DNA of 64,000 nucleotides from Acidobacteria bacterium Ga0074141 (GCA_001464665.1 LNDP01000024.1:868001-932000), one strand, 5' to 3'. Counted from the first letter of the stretch, positions 27,292 to 36,004 are shown. Program-made: numbers and translations. The notes: a model not told the origin generated them from the sequence alone.

Positions 27292-27710
27292 GTCTCAACC
27301 GCCCGCGTCCGGAACCCCGCAACTGTGTCATCGTCCGCTCTCCCAAATACAAGAATTTCTATCTGAACCCGGCCGCTACGTACAACGCGTAGATCGGTCA
27401 GGTGATCCTCGAGATATTCTCTAATCTTCGAATAGGCGGTCGTCCGCTTCCGGTCCGCGGCCGTGTGCCATTCTTTTTTCGCGGTCAGGCGGTCGAAAAA
27501 TTTTGCGAACGAGATTTCTTCAATGTCTTTCGAAGTGCCTTTTGAGAGCGGCGGAATTTCCGTCTTGCTGTCCTCCGTTTGGAACGGCTCAAGCTCGGCG
27601 TCGGTTTCGCTAATGTAGATCACGCCCTGGGTCAACTCGGTCAGTTCTTCGATCGAGAATACTTTCTTTTTTGTTGCCGAGCGAAGATTTTTTTTGGTAT
27701 TTTTGGTCAT
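27288..27710 (-). CDS. NuiA-like nuclease A inhibitor family protein
   Basis: 140 residues. The segment IEELTELTQGVIYISETDAE and the later FFDRLTAKKEWHTAAD, KIREYLEDHLTDLRVVR and VQIEILVFGRA match the NuiA/PR-1-like inhibitor fold first described for Anabaena NuiA, which blocks the sugar-non-specific nuclease NucA. No NucA-type nuclease (DRGH motif) is visible in this window; the S1/P1 nuclease at 21.9 kb is a different family. A basic N-terminal tail (MTKNTKKNLRSATKKK) is extra. ATG at 27710 is preferred to 27761, which adds an unrelated 17 residues. Confidence 0.72.
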   Translation of the reverse strand: MTKNTKKNLRSATKKKVFSIEELTELTQGVIYISETDAELEPFQTEDSKTEIPPLSKGTSKDIEEISFAKFFDRLTAKKEWHTAADRKRTTAYSKIREYLEDHLTDLRVVRSGRVQIEILVFGRADDDTVAGFRTRAVET

Positions 27711-27807
27711 TTTCGGCTCCGTTTTCGGCCTTGCAAGTGCCCCGGATCGGCTCCAAATCATTGTAGAAAAAAGGGCTTAGAAGCAAAAATCGGCCACTCC
27801 GATTTTC

Positions 27808-27962
27808 TGTGGATTTTCGTTTGCAATGGGTGTATCCCTATGTTAATCTGGCACCCGTTTCGAATGAGTTAACCCTTGTAAATAGTTGAAAACAAATAAC
27901 TTAAAGTGTCACTTTAGGTTTATGTTTCATTTCCACAGTCCTGTGGAAAACTTTGTGGAAAA
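27808..27962. promoter_or_regulatory. DnaA-box cluster upstream of dnaA
   Basis: The 400-nt gap before dnaA contains TGTGGATTT at 27808-27816, TTTCCACAG at 27930-27938 and two TGTGGAAAA (inverse TTTTCCACA) at 27942-27950 and 27954-27962. These resemble DnaA boxes and probably form part of the bipartite origin or an autoregulatory site for dnaA. No gene is seen between 27711 and 28112. Confidence 0.7.
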
Positions 27963-28112
27963 ACTATAGAAACGGCCAATGCGAAGCTCCGGCCCGCACG
28001 GTAAAAGCCTTTTATCGAGAGAGTTTTCGCGGCTTATTTCTCCCAATGCTTTAACCTTCGGCGTGCTGCCGATACCGCAAGGAATATTGACGAATTTTTG
28101 GAGTCACATTTA

Positions 28113-29537
28113 GTGTCTGATCTTTTGGCAAAAACCGAAATTTGGAACGAAGCTTTGGCGATGGTCGAGGCTCGGCTCAACCGCCACATCTTCGATTCCT
28201 GGTTTCGTTCAATACAATTTCTCGGCTTCGATGATGAAGCGAAACTGGTCGAACTGGAAGCCTCCGACGTTACGGCCGATTGGGTCAACCGCTATTACAC
28301 GGAGCTGATCAAGCATTGCCTTAACTCGCTGGGCAGAGATGGGTATTCGATCAAATGGTCGACCAAGCCCAGCGAATCGGAAGCCGCCGATGACGAAGCG
28401 GAGCCCGAGGCCGCGACCGAAGAGCAGATCGCCGGTGCGATCCTTGAGCTCGAACGCTCGCCCCGCTCGACCACAGCTCGAACGACGACCAACTTTGTCG
28501 ATATCGAACCGGTCGAAAATTCGCTCAATCCAAAATATACGTTCGACAAGTTCGTCGTCGGTTCAAGTAACCAGTTTGCCCATGCAGCTTCACTTTCGGT
28601 CGCCGAAACTCCGGGCAAGGCCTACAACCCGCTGTTCATCTATGGCGGCACAGGTCTCGGCAAAACGCACCTGATGCACGCCATCGGCCACTCGATAAAG
28701 CAGAGCAACCGCCATACACGCGTCGCGTACATTACGAGCGAAAAGTTCATGAATGAGCTGATCAACGCGATCCGGTATGACAAGACGCACTCGTTTCGTG
28801 AGAAGTATCGTTCGATCGATGTGCTCTTAATGGACGACGTCCAGTTCTTTGCCGGCAAGGAGCGGACGCAGGAAGAGTTTTTTCACACTTTCAATACGCT
28901 TCATAACGACCAGAAGCAGATCGTCATTTCAAGCGACTGCCCGCCGCGGGATATTCCGACACTTGAAGAAAGGCTGCATTCGCGTTTTGAATGGGGTTTG
29001 ATCGCCGACATTGAGCCGCCGGACCTCGAGACGAAGGTCGCCATTCTCAAGCGCAAGGCCGATATGGACGGCCTCGACCTCGATGACGAGATCGCGATCT
29101 TTATTGCGAGCAAGATCCGCAGCAACGTCCGCGAGCTTGAGGGCTCGCTTGTGCGGCTCGTGGCCATCTCGTCGCTCCGCGGCGTTCCGATAACGAAGAT
29201 GCTCGCCCAGGATGCTCTCAAGAACATAATCGATAGCGAGCGGCCCGAGGGCCTAACAATGGACCGGATAGCACGGATGGTTGCCTCGCACTACAAGCTT
29301 TCGGTCGATGAGATGAAGTCAAAGAACAACAGCCGTGCGATCTCGTTTCCGCGGCAGGTGGCGATGTATCTCTGTAAGCGGCTGACGAAACACAGCTATC
29401 CGGAGATCGGCCGTGAGTTTGGCGGCAAGCACCATACGACCGTTATGCACTCGGTAGACAAGATCGACACGATGGCAAAAGAGAATCGTGATTTCCACAA
29501 GACGGTCAGCGGCTTAATCGATAATCTTTGCAACTAA
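28113..29537 (+). CDS. dnaA: chromosomal replication initiator DnaA
   Basis: 474 residues. Domain I is at the N-terminus (WNEALAMVEARLNRHIFDSWF), domain II is an acidic/Ala-rich linker (~80-130), domain III is the AAA+ ATPase with Walker A GGTGLGKT and Walker B LLMDDVQF, and domain IV ends with the DNA-binding signature GGKHHTTVMHSV. It binds the boxes flanking the gene and melts oriC. GTG at 28113 is chosen because TTGGAG ends 9 nt upstream; that same TTG at 28098 is a weaker in-frame alternative. Confidence 0.97.
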   Translation: MSDLLAKTEIWNEALAMVEARLNRHIFDSWFRSIQFLGFDDEAKLVELEASDVTADWVNRYYTELIKHCLNSLGRDGYSIKWSTKPSESEAADDEAEPEAATEEQIAGAILELERSPRSTTARTTTNFVDIEPVENSLNPKYTFDKFVVGSSNQFAHAASLSVAETPGKAYNPLFIYGGTGLGKTHLMHAIGHSIKQSNRHTRVAYITSEKFMNELINAIRYDKTHSFREKYRSIDVLLMDDVQFFAGKERTQEEFFHTFNTLHNDQKQIVISSDCPPRDIPTLEERLHSRFEWGLIADIEPPDLETKVAILKRKADMDGLDLDDEIAIFIASKIRSNVRELEGSLVRLVAISSLRGVPITKMLAQDALKNIIDSERPEGLTMDRIARMVASHYKLSVDEMKSKNNSRAISFPRQVAMYLCKRLTKHSYPEIGREFGGKHHTTVMHSVDKIDTMAKENRDFHKTVSGLIDNLCN

Positions 29538-29555
29538 TTAGCGGAGGACAAGGCG

Positions 29556-29774
29556 GTGAAGAAGACGGAAGATATCCACATGAAGTTTCGCGATGTTGTT
29601 TCGGTAAACCTTTTATTTGCAGCACTTGAAAAAGATTTTCCACTTTTGCACAGCAACCCGCCGGAGCAGGTTGTGGACGCGGTGGAAATTGCCGGCCGCG
29701 AACGGGTTTTTAACACGATCAGGGAATTTTCCACAAGTTTTCCACATTTTTCAACGGCAAAAGAACCGCAATAA
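29556..29774 (+). CDS. possible small protein inside oriC
   Basis: A 72-codon GTG-start frame with GGAGGA about 10 nt upstream, 18 nt after dnaA. Composition is protein-like in the middle (LLFAALEKDF, QVVDAVEIAGRERVF), but the 3' part is made of the two DnaA boxes. It may be a real short gene co-transcribed with dnaA or a chance frame in the origin. Confidence 0.35.
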   Translation: MKKTEDIHMKFRDVVSVNLLFAALEKDFPLLHSNPPEQVVDAVEIAGRERVFNTIREFSTSFPHFSTAKEPQ

Positions 29775-29794
29775 ACATTGGATAATTAGCTCTT

Positions 29795-29870
29795 TATCAA
29801 CATTTGCACAGGCAATACTACTACTATCTAAAAATATAAATTTAGTATTTTAGTAAAGCAGAAGTTAAAC
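29795..29870 (+). promoter_or_regulatory. origin unwinding element with DnaA-trio
   Basis: Order on the plus strand: DnaA box TTATCAACA (29795-29803), short GC-richer spacer, TACTACTACTATCTA (29817-29831), then AAAAATATAAATTTAG. The complement of CTACTACTA reads 3'-GATGATGAT-5', the DnaA-trio that DnaA uses to open the duplex. Confidence 0.8.
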
Positions 29871-29947
29871 GCAGCGAGCGTAATGGGCAGTTAGTGGCGG
29901 GTAGTTTATAATCACGGAAATACAATAAACAGGTCGAGGATCGAGTT

Positions 29948-31156
29948 ATGGAATTTTCAATCAAGCAAAGCGTTCTCAAGGAAGAACTCGGATATATCCA
30001 GGGAGTTGTGGAGCGGAAGAACACCATTCCCGTTCTATCAAACATTTTAATCGAATCGCTCGGCGAAGGGTCGATCCGGATAGTCGGCACCGACCTTGAC
30101 GTCACGATTCGCTGCGACGCCGAGGCGAATATCAAGACCCCCGGAGCGATCTGCGTTCAGGCCCGCAAGCTTTTCGACCTTGTCCGGACGATGTCGGAAG
30201 GCGACGTTCACTTCAAAAAAGACGAGAACGAATGGGTGCAGATGAAGGCCGGCCGGGCCAACTTCCGCCTGGCGGGCGTTAACCGCGAGCAGTATCCCGA
30301 AATACCGATCTTCAAATCGGCACCGCTTTCGTTGCCGGCTGATGTCTTTCAATATTTTGTCCAGAGCACGGCATTTGCGATCACCAGCGAGCAGAGCCGC
30401 TTTACGCTTTCGGGAGCAAAGTTCATCTACGGCGATGGCGTCGTCAAAATGGTTACGACCGACGGCCATCGGCTTGCCTACATCGAACGAGCGATGGAAA
30501 CCGGCGAAGACGCGAAGATGGATGTCCTTATCCCGAAAAAGGCCTTGCTTGAGCTGATCAAAATATCACGCGACGCGGGCGGTGATGTTCAATTTGGCGA
30601 GGATCAAAATCATATTTATTTTGAGACCGGCGGAAGGCTCCTGATCACCAGAAAGCTTTCGGGCAACTTCCCGAACTACGAGATGGTGATGCCGAAGGAT
30701 AACGATAAAACGGCCACCTTCGAACTCAGCGAAATGCGTTCGGCGGTCCGCCGCATTGCCCTGATGGCCGATGAAAGGAACCGCTCGGTGCGTCTCATCG
30801 TCCGCGATGGCGAGATAGAGATCGTTGCCCAATCAAGCGAGGAAGGCGAGGGCCACGAGGTCGTCCCGACCGACTACGCCGGCGAGGAATGCACGATCGG
30901 CTTTAATCACGTTTATCTGCAGGAATACCTCAATACGGTAGGTGCACTTGTCGGCTCAGGCGATGCGGCGGCAGAGGAAACGTCGGATTCTGCGACCGGA
31001 AACGGCGAGGGCTCAGCAGCCGCTCCGGCAAGGGAAATGAAGTCGCCGACTAGGATCTCGTTCGAATTCAAAGACTCGAACGCCGCCACCCAAATGCGGA
31101 TCGCCGGCGAATCGTCCTACGACTATAAATACATAGTAATGCCGCTGCGGATATGA
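29948..31156 (+). CDS. dnaN: DNA polymerase III sliding clamp (beta subunit)
   Basis: 402 residues, the usual three repeated clamp domains. Recognisable blocks are MEFSIKQSVLKEELGYIQGVVERKNTIPVLSNILIE split over the first domain, TDGHRLAYIE in the second and the C-terminal YKYIVMPLRI. A Glu/Ala/Ser-rich insertion (about residues 335-365) in domain III is unlike E. coli and probably an exposed loop. Position right after oriC is the standard one. Confidence 0.97.
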   Translation: MEFSIKQSVLKEELGYIQGVVERKNTIPVLSNILIESLGEGSIRIVGTDLDVTIRCDAEANIKTPGAICVQARKLFDLVRTMSEGDVHFKKDENEWVQMKAGRANFRLAGVNREQYPEIPIFKSAPLSLPADVFQYFVQSTAFAITSEQSRFTLSGAKFIYGDGVVKMVTTDGHRLAYIERAMETGEDAKMDVLIPKKALLELIKISRDAGGDVQFGEDQNHIYFETGGRLLITRKLSGNFPNYEMVMPKDNDKTATFELSEMRSAVRRIALMADERNRSVRLIVRDGEIEIVAQSSEEGEGHEVVPTDYAGEECTIGFNHVYLQEYLNTVGALVGSGDAAAEETSDSATGNGEGSAAAPAREMKSPTRISFEFKDSNAATQMRIAGESSYDYKYIVMPLRI

Positions 31157-31177
31157 AATTCGAAGTTCGTGAATAAG

Positions 31178-31207
31178 GAACATGTTATTGATGTCAATAA
31201 TATGTTC
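31178..31207. promoter_or_regulatory. 30-bp palindrome upstream of dinD
   Basis: Near-perfect dyad (13 of 15 base pairs) with outer arms GAACAT and ATGTTC and centre TTGATGTCAA. It ends 29 nt before the dinD start. The outer GAAC..GTTC halves resemble LexA half-sites, but the spacing is not that of a known LexA box. It could be an SOS operator or the site of another repressor. Confidence 0.65.
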
Positions 31208-31236
31208 GATTTTGATACGCTAGATTTTTGATTTGG

Positions 31237-32085
31237 ATGATTAAGAAAGAAATAATCCAGGAATTGTTGGGAAGATTTGAGGCAGCTCGTCATGAACTCA
31301 AAGGAACCGATTGCTGGAGTGCTAGAGAATTGCGATCGATTCTGGGTTATTCAAGTTGGCAGTCCTTCCAGAATGTGATTGAAAAGGCTAAAGAGTCATG
31401 CAGACAAGTTGGTGAAGACGTTTCGAATCATTTTGCGGATGTCTGGAAGACGGTGATAGTTGGAAACGCAGCTCCTCGCGAAATTGAGGATATAGCGTTA
31501 ACTCGGTATGCATGCTACCTGATAGCCCAGAACGGTAATCCGTTAAATTCCGAAATCGCATTCGCTCAAACATATTTCGCGGTTCAAACACGAAAGCAAG
31601 AGATTATCGAAAAACATCTTTTGGATGTTGAACGAGTTGCCGCTCGTGAGAAGCTCTCGGCTTCGGAGAAAAGACTGTCAGGAGTTATTTATGAACGCGG
31701 GGTAAACGACCGAGGATTCGGAATGATTCGTAGTAAAGGCGACCAGGCATTGTTCGGGGGATTTACGACGAACGATATGAAAAGAAAGTTATCTGTGCCT
31801 AAAGGACGGGCACTGGCTGATTTTCTTCCGACTCTTACGATAAAGGCAAAAGACTTCGCCACGGAACTTACTAGTCACAACGTAATTGAGAAGGACCTCC
31901 GAGGAGAAGGCTTGATCACTCAAGAGCACATTGACAACAATTCTGCGGTAAGAAAAATACTTCACGAACGAGGAGTAAAACCCGAGAATCTTCCAGCCGC
32001 TGAAGACGCAGGAAAGGTAAAGCGGAAGTTGGAGGGTCAAAAGAAAAAGGTACTCAAAGAAACAAAGAAGATTGGCAAGCGATGA
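31237..32085 (+). CDS. dinD: DNA damage-inducible protein D
   Basis: 282 residues, close to the family length. The N-terminal Bro-N-like part contains CWSARELRSILGYSSWQSFQ and the family core follows with LTRYACYLIAQNGNP, FAQTYFAVQTRKQE, YERGVNDRGFGMIRSKGDQALFGG (split motif) and LPTLTIKAKDFATE. In E. coli DinD is LexA-regulated and modulates RecA filaments. ATG at 31237 is preferred over TTG at 31228. The gene is markedly AT-richer than its neighbours, which suggests horizontal transfer next to the origin. Confidence 0.9.
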   Translation: MIKKEIIQELLGRFEAARHELKGTDCWSARELRSILGYSSWQSFQNVIEKAKESCRQVGEDVSNHFADVWKTVIVGNAAPREIEDIALTRYACYLIAQNGNPLNSEIAFAQTYFAVQTRKQEIIEKHLLDVERVAAREKLSASEKRLSGVIYERGVNDRGFGMIRSKGDQALFGGFTTNDMKRKLSVPKGRALADFLPTLTIKAKDFATELTSHNVIEKDLRGEGLITQEHIDNNSAVRKILHERGVKPENLPAAEDAGKVKRKLEGQKKKVLKETKKIGKR

Positions 32086-32174
32086 TCATTCTGCTATGTC
32101 AATTATTTCCCGTCGAACAGGAAAAGCCGGTCACGCTACTACCATCATTAATCTAAACGAACTTTGCGGAAAGC

Positions 32175-32226
32175 ACAGCGGCCTCGGCGTTTTTCATCAA
32201 ACGCAGATGGCCGCTGTCGGCTTTTG
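32175..32226 (+). terminator. hairpin, probable terminator of dinD
   Basis: Stem ACAGCGGCC / GGCCGCTGT with inner GGCGTTT / AAACGC, followed by CGGCTTTTG. The T tract is short. The rest of 32086-32293 holds no gene. Confidence 0.6.
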
Positions 32227-32293
32227 AAGAGAAGTCTAAACCTTTGTATTAACCTTTCAGATCATTCTCATTCGAATTGCTTTTGAAGCATTT

Positions 32294-32557
32294 TTACTTG
32301 CTTGTCGGCGACGCGGCCGGCTTGGTTTCCTTCGAATTGACGTTAGCCTTGTTGGCATCCTTCTTGTCGTCGTCTTTATTGGTGTTATCCGAAGCCGGAG
32401 AGGCCGTCGGCGAAGCGACCGGGTTCGAGGTCGGAGCTGCGGTCGGGCTCGGGGTTGCCGAGTTCGGCGTGGTGGTGGTTGTCGTGCTGCCTCCGCAGGC
32501 TCCGATCACAAAACTCATTGCAGCAACAAAAGTTGCCAGAAACATTGGTCTTCTCAT
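32294..32557 (-). CDS. small Ser/Thr/Pro-rich lipoprotein
   Basis: 87 residues. Signal peptide with lipobox VIGAC puts the lipidated Cys at residue 21; the mature part is low-complexity (TTTTTT, then Ser/Thr/Pro/Ala/Asn and a Lys/Asp patch). Such tails are flexible spacers on the outer or inner membrane. No domain can be named. 32558-32797 upstream contains only a weak hairpin. Confidence 0.7.
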   Translation of the reverse strand: MRRPMFLATFVAAMSFVIGACGGSTTTTTTPNSATPSPTAAPTSNPVASPTASPASDNTNKDDDKKDANKANVNSKETKPAASPTSK

Positions 32558-32797
32558 TACTTTAGATCTCCTGTCTGATCGCCGCTTCTTCGCGGCTTTT
32601 CGGTCACCGGAAAAACCTCCGGCCGGCCCGGCGAAATCAGTTCGCCTTCGCGGCTTATTAGTCCAATACCTTTCCGCCTTTCATGGGCTTGCTCAGGTGC
32701 AAGCCATTTGCACCCGAAGCCCCGGAGAGATAATGAATTTCAAGCCGCGTCCGATAGAACGGGCGGCCGAAAGTTTCTTGCAAGAAAAAGTTTGCAG

Positions 32798-34423
32798 TTA
32801 TTTCGAGTAGAAATAGAACTGAACAGCCTGGCCGATGCCGATCAGGAGACCGAACAAGGCACCGAACAGCTCGATGGTCCTAAGGTGTTCTTTTGCAACA
32901 GATAGCACGAGCTCTTCGAGCTTTTCGGCAGGGTAGTGCAATATCTTCTCCCGAACGACGTTGCCTACATCAAATTCGCGCACGGCCTCGGGGAGTTTCT
33001 CGCGAATCGCGTTGATGATGGTTTCGGTGAGCGTATTGCCGGCGGCGAGGAGTTTTTCTTCAGAGATATGGTCGGATAGCTTGCCGATAGGAGCTGAAAG
33101 CAAGCCTTCGATCTTGCTTGAGAGCATTTCGTTGATGATCCGCGAAGTATCCGGACGCGAGATGACACTCATCATTCCATTGGTCAGCATCCGCTTGAGT
33201 TTTGCTTCGGATTCAGGGTTGAGCGTCCGCATTATCGAATCAAGGCTGTGTGGACGAAAGCGGGCAAGCGTTTCGCGGACGTATCGTTCTATCTGAGCGT
33301 TGAGCGTTTCGCTGCGAAGCAGGCCGAGCACAGAAGATGCGATCTGCCGCTTTACGCTTTCGAGCTGTGAAGGCTGAATGGTCCCAATAAGTTCGCCGAG
33401 CGGTTTTGAGAGTGCCCCGTCGATGCTCGTATCAATAAAGGACTTTGCTTCGCCGGCAAAAACGTCGCCCTTCAGTGTCTCTTCGATCCGCTTCGGGAGG
33501 CTTTCATTGACAAGGTCATCGACCTCTTTCAGTAAGTTCTCCCGCGAGACGAATATCTTCTTAAAGAATGGCAGGTTCTCGTAGTAGTTGTGGACCTCTT
33601 TCTTGACGAGAGCGGCGATCTGGTTGCGTGTCCGCTCGGCTGCGGCGATCTCAGATAGGTGGTGTGCGATCGGCGATACCTGTTCGCCTGCCTTTTCTTT
33701 CAGAAGCCCGACAGCCTCTTCAGTAAACATCTCGCCGAGCGGGCTCGCGGCCTGGATCAAATTATCGACGCTGTTATCGATGAACTCGGCGACTTTTTCC
33801 GTTAGACCCTCAGACGAGATCGCCGAGCGGATCCGCTCAACGAGAAAGCCGACGATATCGTCGAACGCTTTTTCATCGATGACCTCGGAGACGCGTTTCG
33901 AGAGCACCTCATCGACCCGCCGCTCGATAAAGCCGGCGATGGTCTGCTGCGTTTCTTCGCTGCGGAGGACTTCCTCGATGTGCTCGGCGACCTTGAACTG
34001 CAGTGCTGTGATCGAATCAAGAACGGGTTCGCGGAGGCTTGATGGAAGCGACTCGATAAGCGACGGGTAGTTTGCCTTGAGCAATTCCTGGCTATAGGAA
34101 TCAACAACATCGCGGATCTTTTTTCGCAGGAAATCTTTGCCGAGAAGCTCCTCAAGGATGGTTTCCTGCGAGACAAGTTCTTCGCCGACCGCCTTCCCGA
34201 TCGCATTGGCGAGCCGCTCGCGATGCCGCGGGATCATCCCTTGCGGAAAGAGCGTAATTCCGAGCAATTTGAATGGCTTTCGCGGGCGGAAGAGCATCCT
34301 CACCGCAAGCCAAGCGGCCCCGTAGCCATGGAGCGTGGCAATCAGGATCAACATGCCCATTTGCATCCAGATGCTCGAGAACATCGGGCGGACAGCATTT
34401 ACGATCTCGTTGAAAGACTCCAT
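32798..34423 (-). CDS. DUF445-family membrane protein
   Basis: 541 residues. A hydrophobic N-terminal segment (MGMLILIATLHGYGAAWLAVRMLF) and a C-terminal one (LFGALFGLLIGIGQAVQFYF) frame a long helical region of repeated amphipathic segments (SSLREPVLDSITALQF, VDEVLSKRVSEVIDE and similar). FRPRKPF and PQGMIPRHRERLA near the start are hallmarks of DUF445 (YheB/YjiN-type) proteins. Role unknown; the family is membrane-associated. The gene ends 240 nt from the lipoprotein gene and starts 15 nt after the next one upstream. Confidence 0.88.
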   Translation of the reverse strand: MESFNEIVNAVRPMFSSIWMQMGMLILIATLHGYGAAWLAVRMLFRPRKPFKLLGITLFPQGMIPRHRERLANAIGKAVGEELVSQETILEELLGKDFLRKKIRDVVDSYSQELLKANYPSLIESLPSSLREPVLDSITALQFKVAEHIEEVLRSEETQQTIAGFIERRVDEVLSKRVSEVIDEKAFDDIVGFLVERIRSAISSEGLTEKVAEFIDNSVDNLIQAASPLGEMFTEEAVGLLKEKAGEQVSPIAHHLSEIAAAERTRNQIAALVKKEVHNYYENLPFFKKIFVSRENLLKEVDDLVNESLPKRIEETLKGDVFAGEAKSFIDTSIDGALSKPLGELIGTIQPSQLESVKRQIASSVLGLLRSETLNAQIERYVRETLARFRPHSLDSIMRTLNPESEAKLKRMLTNGMMSVISRPDTSRIINEMLSSKIEGLLSAPIGKLSDHISEEKLLAAGNTLTETIINAIREKLPEAVREFDVGNVVREKILHYPAEKLEELVLSVAKEHLRTIELFGALFGLLIGIGQAVQFYFYSK

Positions 34424-34438
34424 TACTCGATCGGCGAA

Positions 34439-34822
34439 CTAAAAGATCTGAAAGCCCTTTGAGCGAAGGCAGAAATCCGAGAACTCCTTCATCCACTCGT
34501 GCCCGACGCTGTAGTTTCGCCACTGCTCGTCCTCATCGCGATAGATCGTGCCGTCGTCGGGCTCGTCCGTCACGCTCAGGTCAGCGAACATCCTCTTGTT
34601 CGGCGCAAGCTGCGGCAATATGCGATCGCGAATTCGCTCGCCGAGAATGTGAGCCTCCTCTTTATCCACCTTGACGCCGAGGGCGTTATAACCCATCTGG
34701 CGGACCATGGCCTCGCTAAGCACGTCAAGGCTTTTGATCACCTCGAGCGCCGCTTTCCAATTCCATACGTTGGCGGTGAACTCGTAGTTCTCCGATCCCA
34801 TGTCGATAAATGTGAAGCTCAC
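34439..34822 (-). CDS. hypothetical protein
   Basis: 127 residues, soluble, rich in Trp and acidic residues (MGSENYEFTANVWNWKAALE, DEDEQWRNYSVGHEWMKEF). No family recognised. It lies 15 nt upstream of the DUF445 gene in the same direction, so the two are likely co-transcribed. Confidence 0.65.
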   Translation of the reverse strand: MSFTFIDMGSENYEFTANVWNWKAALEVIKSLDVLSEAMVRQMGYNALGVKVDKEEAHILGERIRDRILPQLAPNKRMFADLSVTDEPDDGTIYRDEDEQWRNYSVGHEWMKEFSDFCLRSKGFQIF

Positions 34823-34957
34823 GATATTTTCCTTCGCTCTGTACTAAAAAGCCAAAACCACCAGTCGGCCAAGAGTGTTGAGACGTTACGATTTTCTCAT
34901 AACTCACGAACTTTTGCGTACCTTTGAAAATCACAGGTCTGAGGATATGCTCGACAA

Positions 34958-35326
34958 ATGGCCGAGTGGCACTTGAATGATCTGAGAAACGCGTTGGAGC
35001 GGCGGGGTTGGCGAATTGTAAACGAACTGCCGAGCCGGCATCTTTATATCTCCGGGACATGGGAAATCGAACGTGATGGAAAAAGGCTGTCGATCGACTT
35101 CAATGGAATCGATGATCTAAACACCCTCCCTATGGAAAAGAGTTATGGCTGCGGCGTTGAAGGTCAGATCGACGGCCTATATTTTTCCCGAAAAGGGACC
35201 AAAGGCAGCGAGCGGGCAAAAGCTTGGAAAAGCGAACTAGAAAAATTCGTCTTGGAATTAGATAACGTTTTGGACGAGCCTGTACGGCAAGAACATACCG
35301 AAACGAAAGAAATCGACAAAACGTAA
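34958..35326 (+). CDS. hypothetical protein
   Basis: 122 residues, family not recognised. N-terminal helix-strand pattern WHLNDLRNALERRGWRIV, then strands HLYISGTWEIERDG and LSIDFNGIDDL, a Cys in YGCGVEGQ and a charged helical end. The fold is reminiscent of small immunity-type proteins, but this is only impressionistic. It ends 22 nt before the AbrB-type antitoxin start, close enough to share its transcript. Confidence 0.55.
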   Translation: MAEWHLNDLRNALERRGWRIVNELPSRHLYISGTWEIERDGKRLSIDFNGIDDLNTLPMEKSYGCGVEGQIDGLYFSRKGTKGSERAKAWKSELEKFVLELDNVLDEPVRQEHTETKEIDKT

Positions 35327-35348
35327 TACGCGTAGTAAAATGTATTAC
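35323..35348. promoter_or_regulatory. inverted repeat at the antitoxin start, likely operator
   Basis: GTAATAC (35323-35329), 12-nt spacer, GTATTAC (35342-35348). The perfect 7-bp arms end just before ATG 35349 and include the alternative ATG 35340. This is where an AbrB-fold antitoxin would repress its own operon. Confidence 0.6.
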
Positions 35349-35615
35349 ATGAAATACGATACTACCATCACCAGCAAAGGCACGATCACGATCGCGGCCC
35401 CGATCCGAAAAGCCCTCGGCCTGCGGCCCGGTCAGAAGGTTCGGTTGTTCGTAAACACTAATAATAATGTGGAGATGGACGCCGGGATTTCGGTGGCTGA
35501 GTTTCAGGCTCGTCGGGATCAGATGCTTAAGAAGGTCACGTTACCAAAGAAGTTAAAGGGACTTGCCGCACGCGAACTTCGCGACATCGCCGCGAGAGAG
35601 GGCCGCGGAAAATGA
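35349..35615 (+). CDS. AbrB/MazE-type antitoxin (VapB)
   Basis: 88 residues. The N-terminus MKYDTTITSKGTITIAAPIRKALG (split: TSKGTITIAAPIRKALG) is a swapped-hairpin AbrB DNA-binding domain; the C-terminal ~45 residues form the toxin-binding tail. It neutralises the PIN toxin encoded by the next gene, with which it overlaps by 4 nt (ATGA). An upstream in-frame ATG at 35340 adds Met-Tyr-Tyr; the shorter form matches the family start and leaves the operator in the leader. Confidence 0.87.
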   Translation: MKYDTTITSKGTITIAAPIRKALGLRPGQKVRLFVNTNNNVEMDAGISVAEFQARRDQMLKKVTLPKKLKGLAARELRDIAAREGRGK

Positions 35616-36004
35616 CGTCGACCAGCCTGGATGCAAATGTCGTTCTCCGCATGATCCTCAACGATGTCCCTGAACAAGCAGATCGAGCGGCTGAGTTTCT
35701 CGAGCGACACGCATGTTATCTGACCGATGTGGTCGTTTCGGAGTGTGTCTTCGTTCTCGAAAAGGTCTACAAACTGGACCGGCTCTTCATCAAAGGATCA
35801 ATGGAAATACTTTTCGAGATCGAAACAGTAAACTTTAACGAGAGCTTGATAGAGGAGGCGTTTGACCTCTACGTTGCGCACAAGGCTCTTTCATTCGCAG
35901 ATTGCTACTCGGCCGCGGAGGCCGCTCTGGGGCAAAATGAACTTCTTACATTTGACCGGGCAATAATCAAGAAATGCTCGACGGTCGCCAAGGAACCACA
36001 ATGA
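35612..36004 (+). CDS. PIN-domain toxin (VapC type)
   Basis: 130 residues, PIN fold with acidic active-site residues in SLDANVVLRM, VVSECVFVLEKVY, LSFADCYSAAEA and LLTFDRAI. It is translationally coupled to its antitoxin upstream (ATGA) and, unusually, to purM downstream: the TGA stop at 36002-36004 overlaps the purM ATG at 36001. Confidence 0.9.
   Translation: MTSTSLDANVVLRMILNDVPEQADRAAEFLERHACYLTDVVVSECVFVLEKVYKLDRLFIKGSMEILFEIETVNFNESLIEEAFDLYVAHKALSFADCYSAAEAALGQNELLTFDRAIIKKCSTVAKEPQ

Larger units (their letters stand above)
29538..29947. other. probable replication origin oriC
   Basis: The dnaA-dnaN gap holds perfect TTTTCCACA boxes at 29727-29735 and 29738-29746, further degenerate boxes at 29630-29700, TTATCAACA at 29795-29803, a GC-containing spacer, CTA trinucleotide repeats and an AT-rich stretch to about 29870. 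Gene orientation changes from mostly minus to mostly plus across it. Together these are the expected parts of a bacterial origin. Confidence 0.88.

Noticed and set aside
29817-29828. TAC microsatellite
   Set aside because: Interpreted instead as the DnaA-trio because of its place and order next to a DnaA box and AT-rich DNA.
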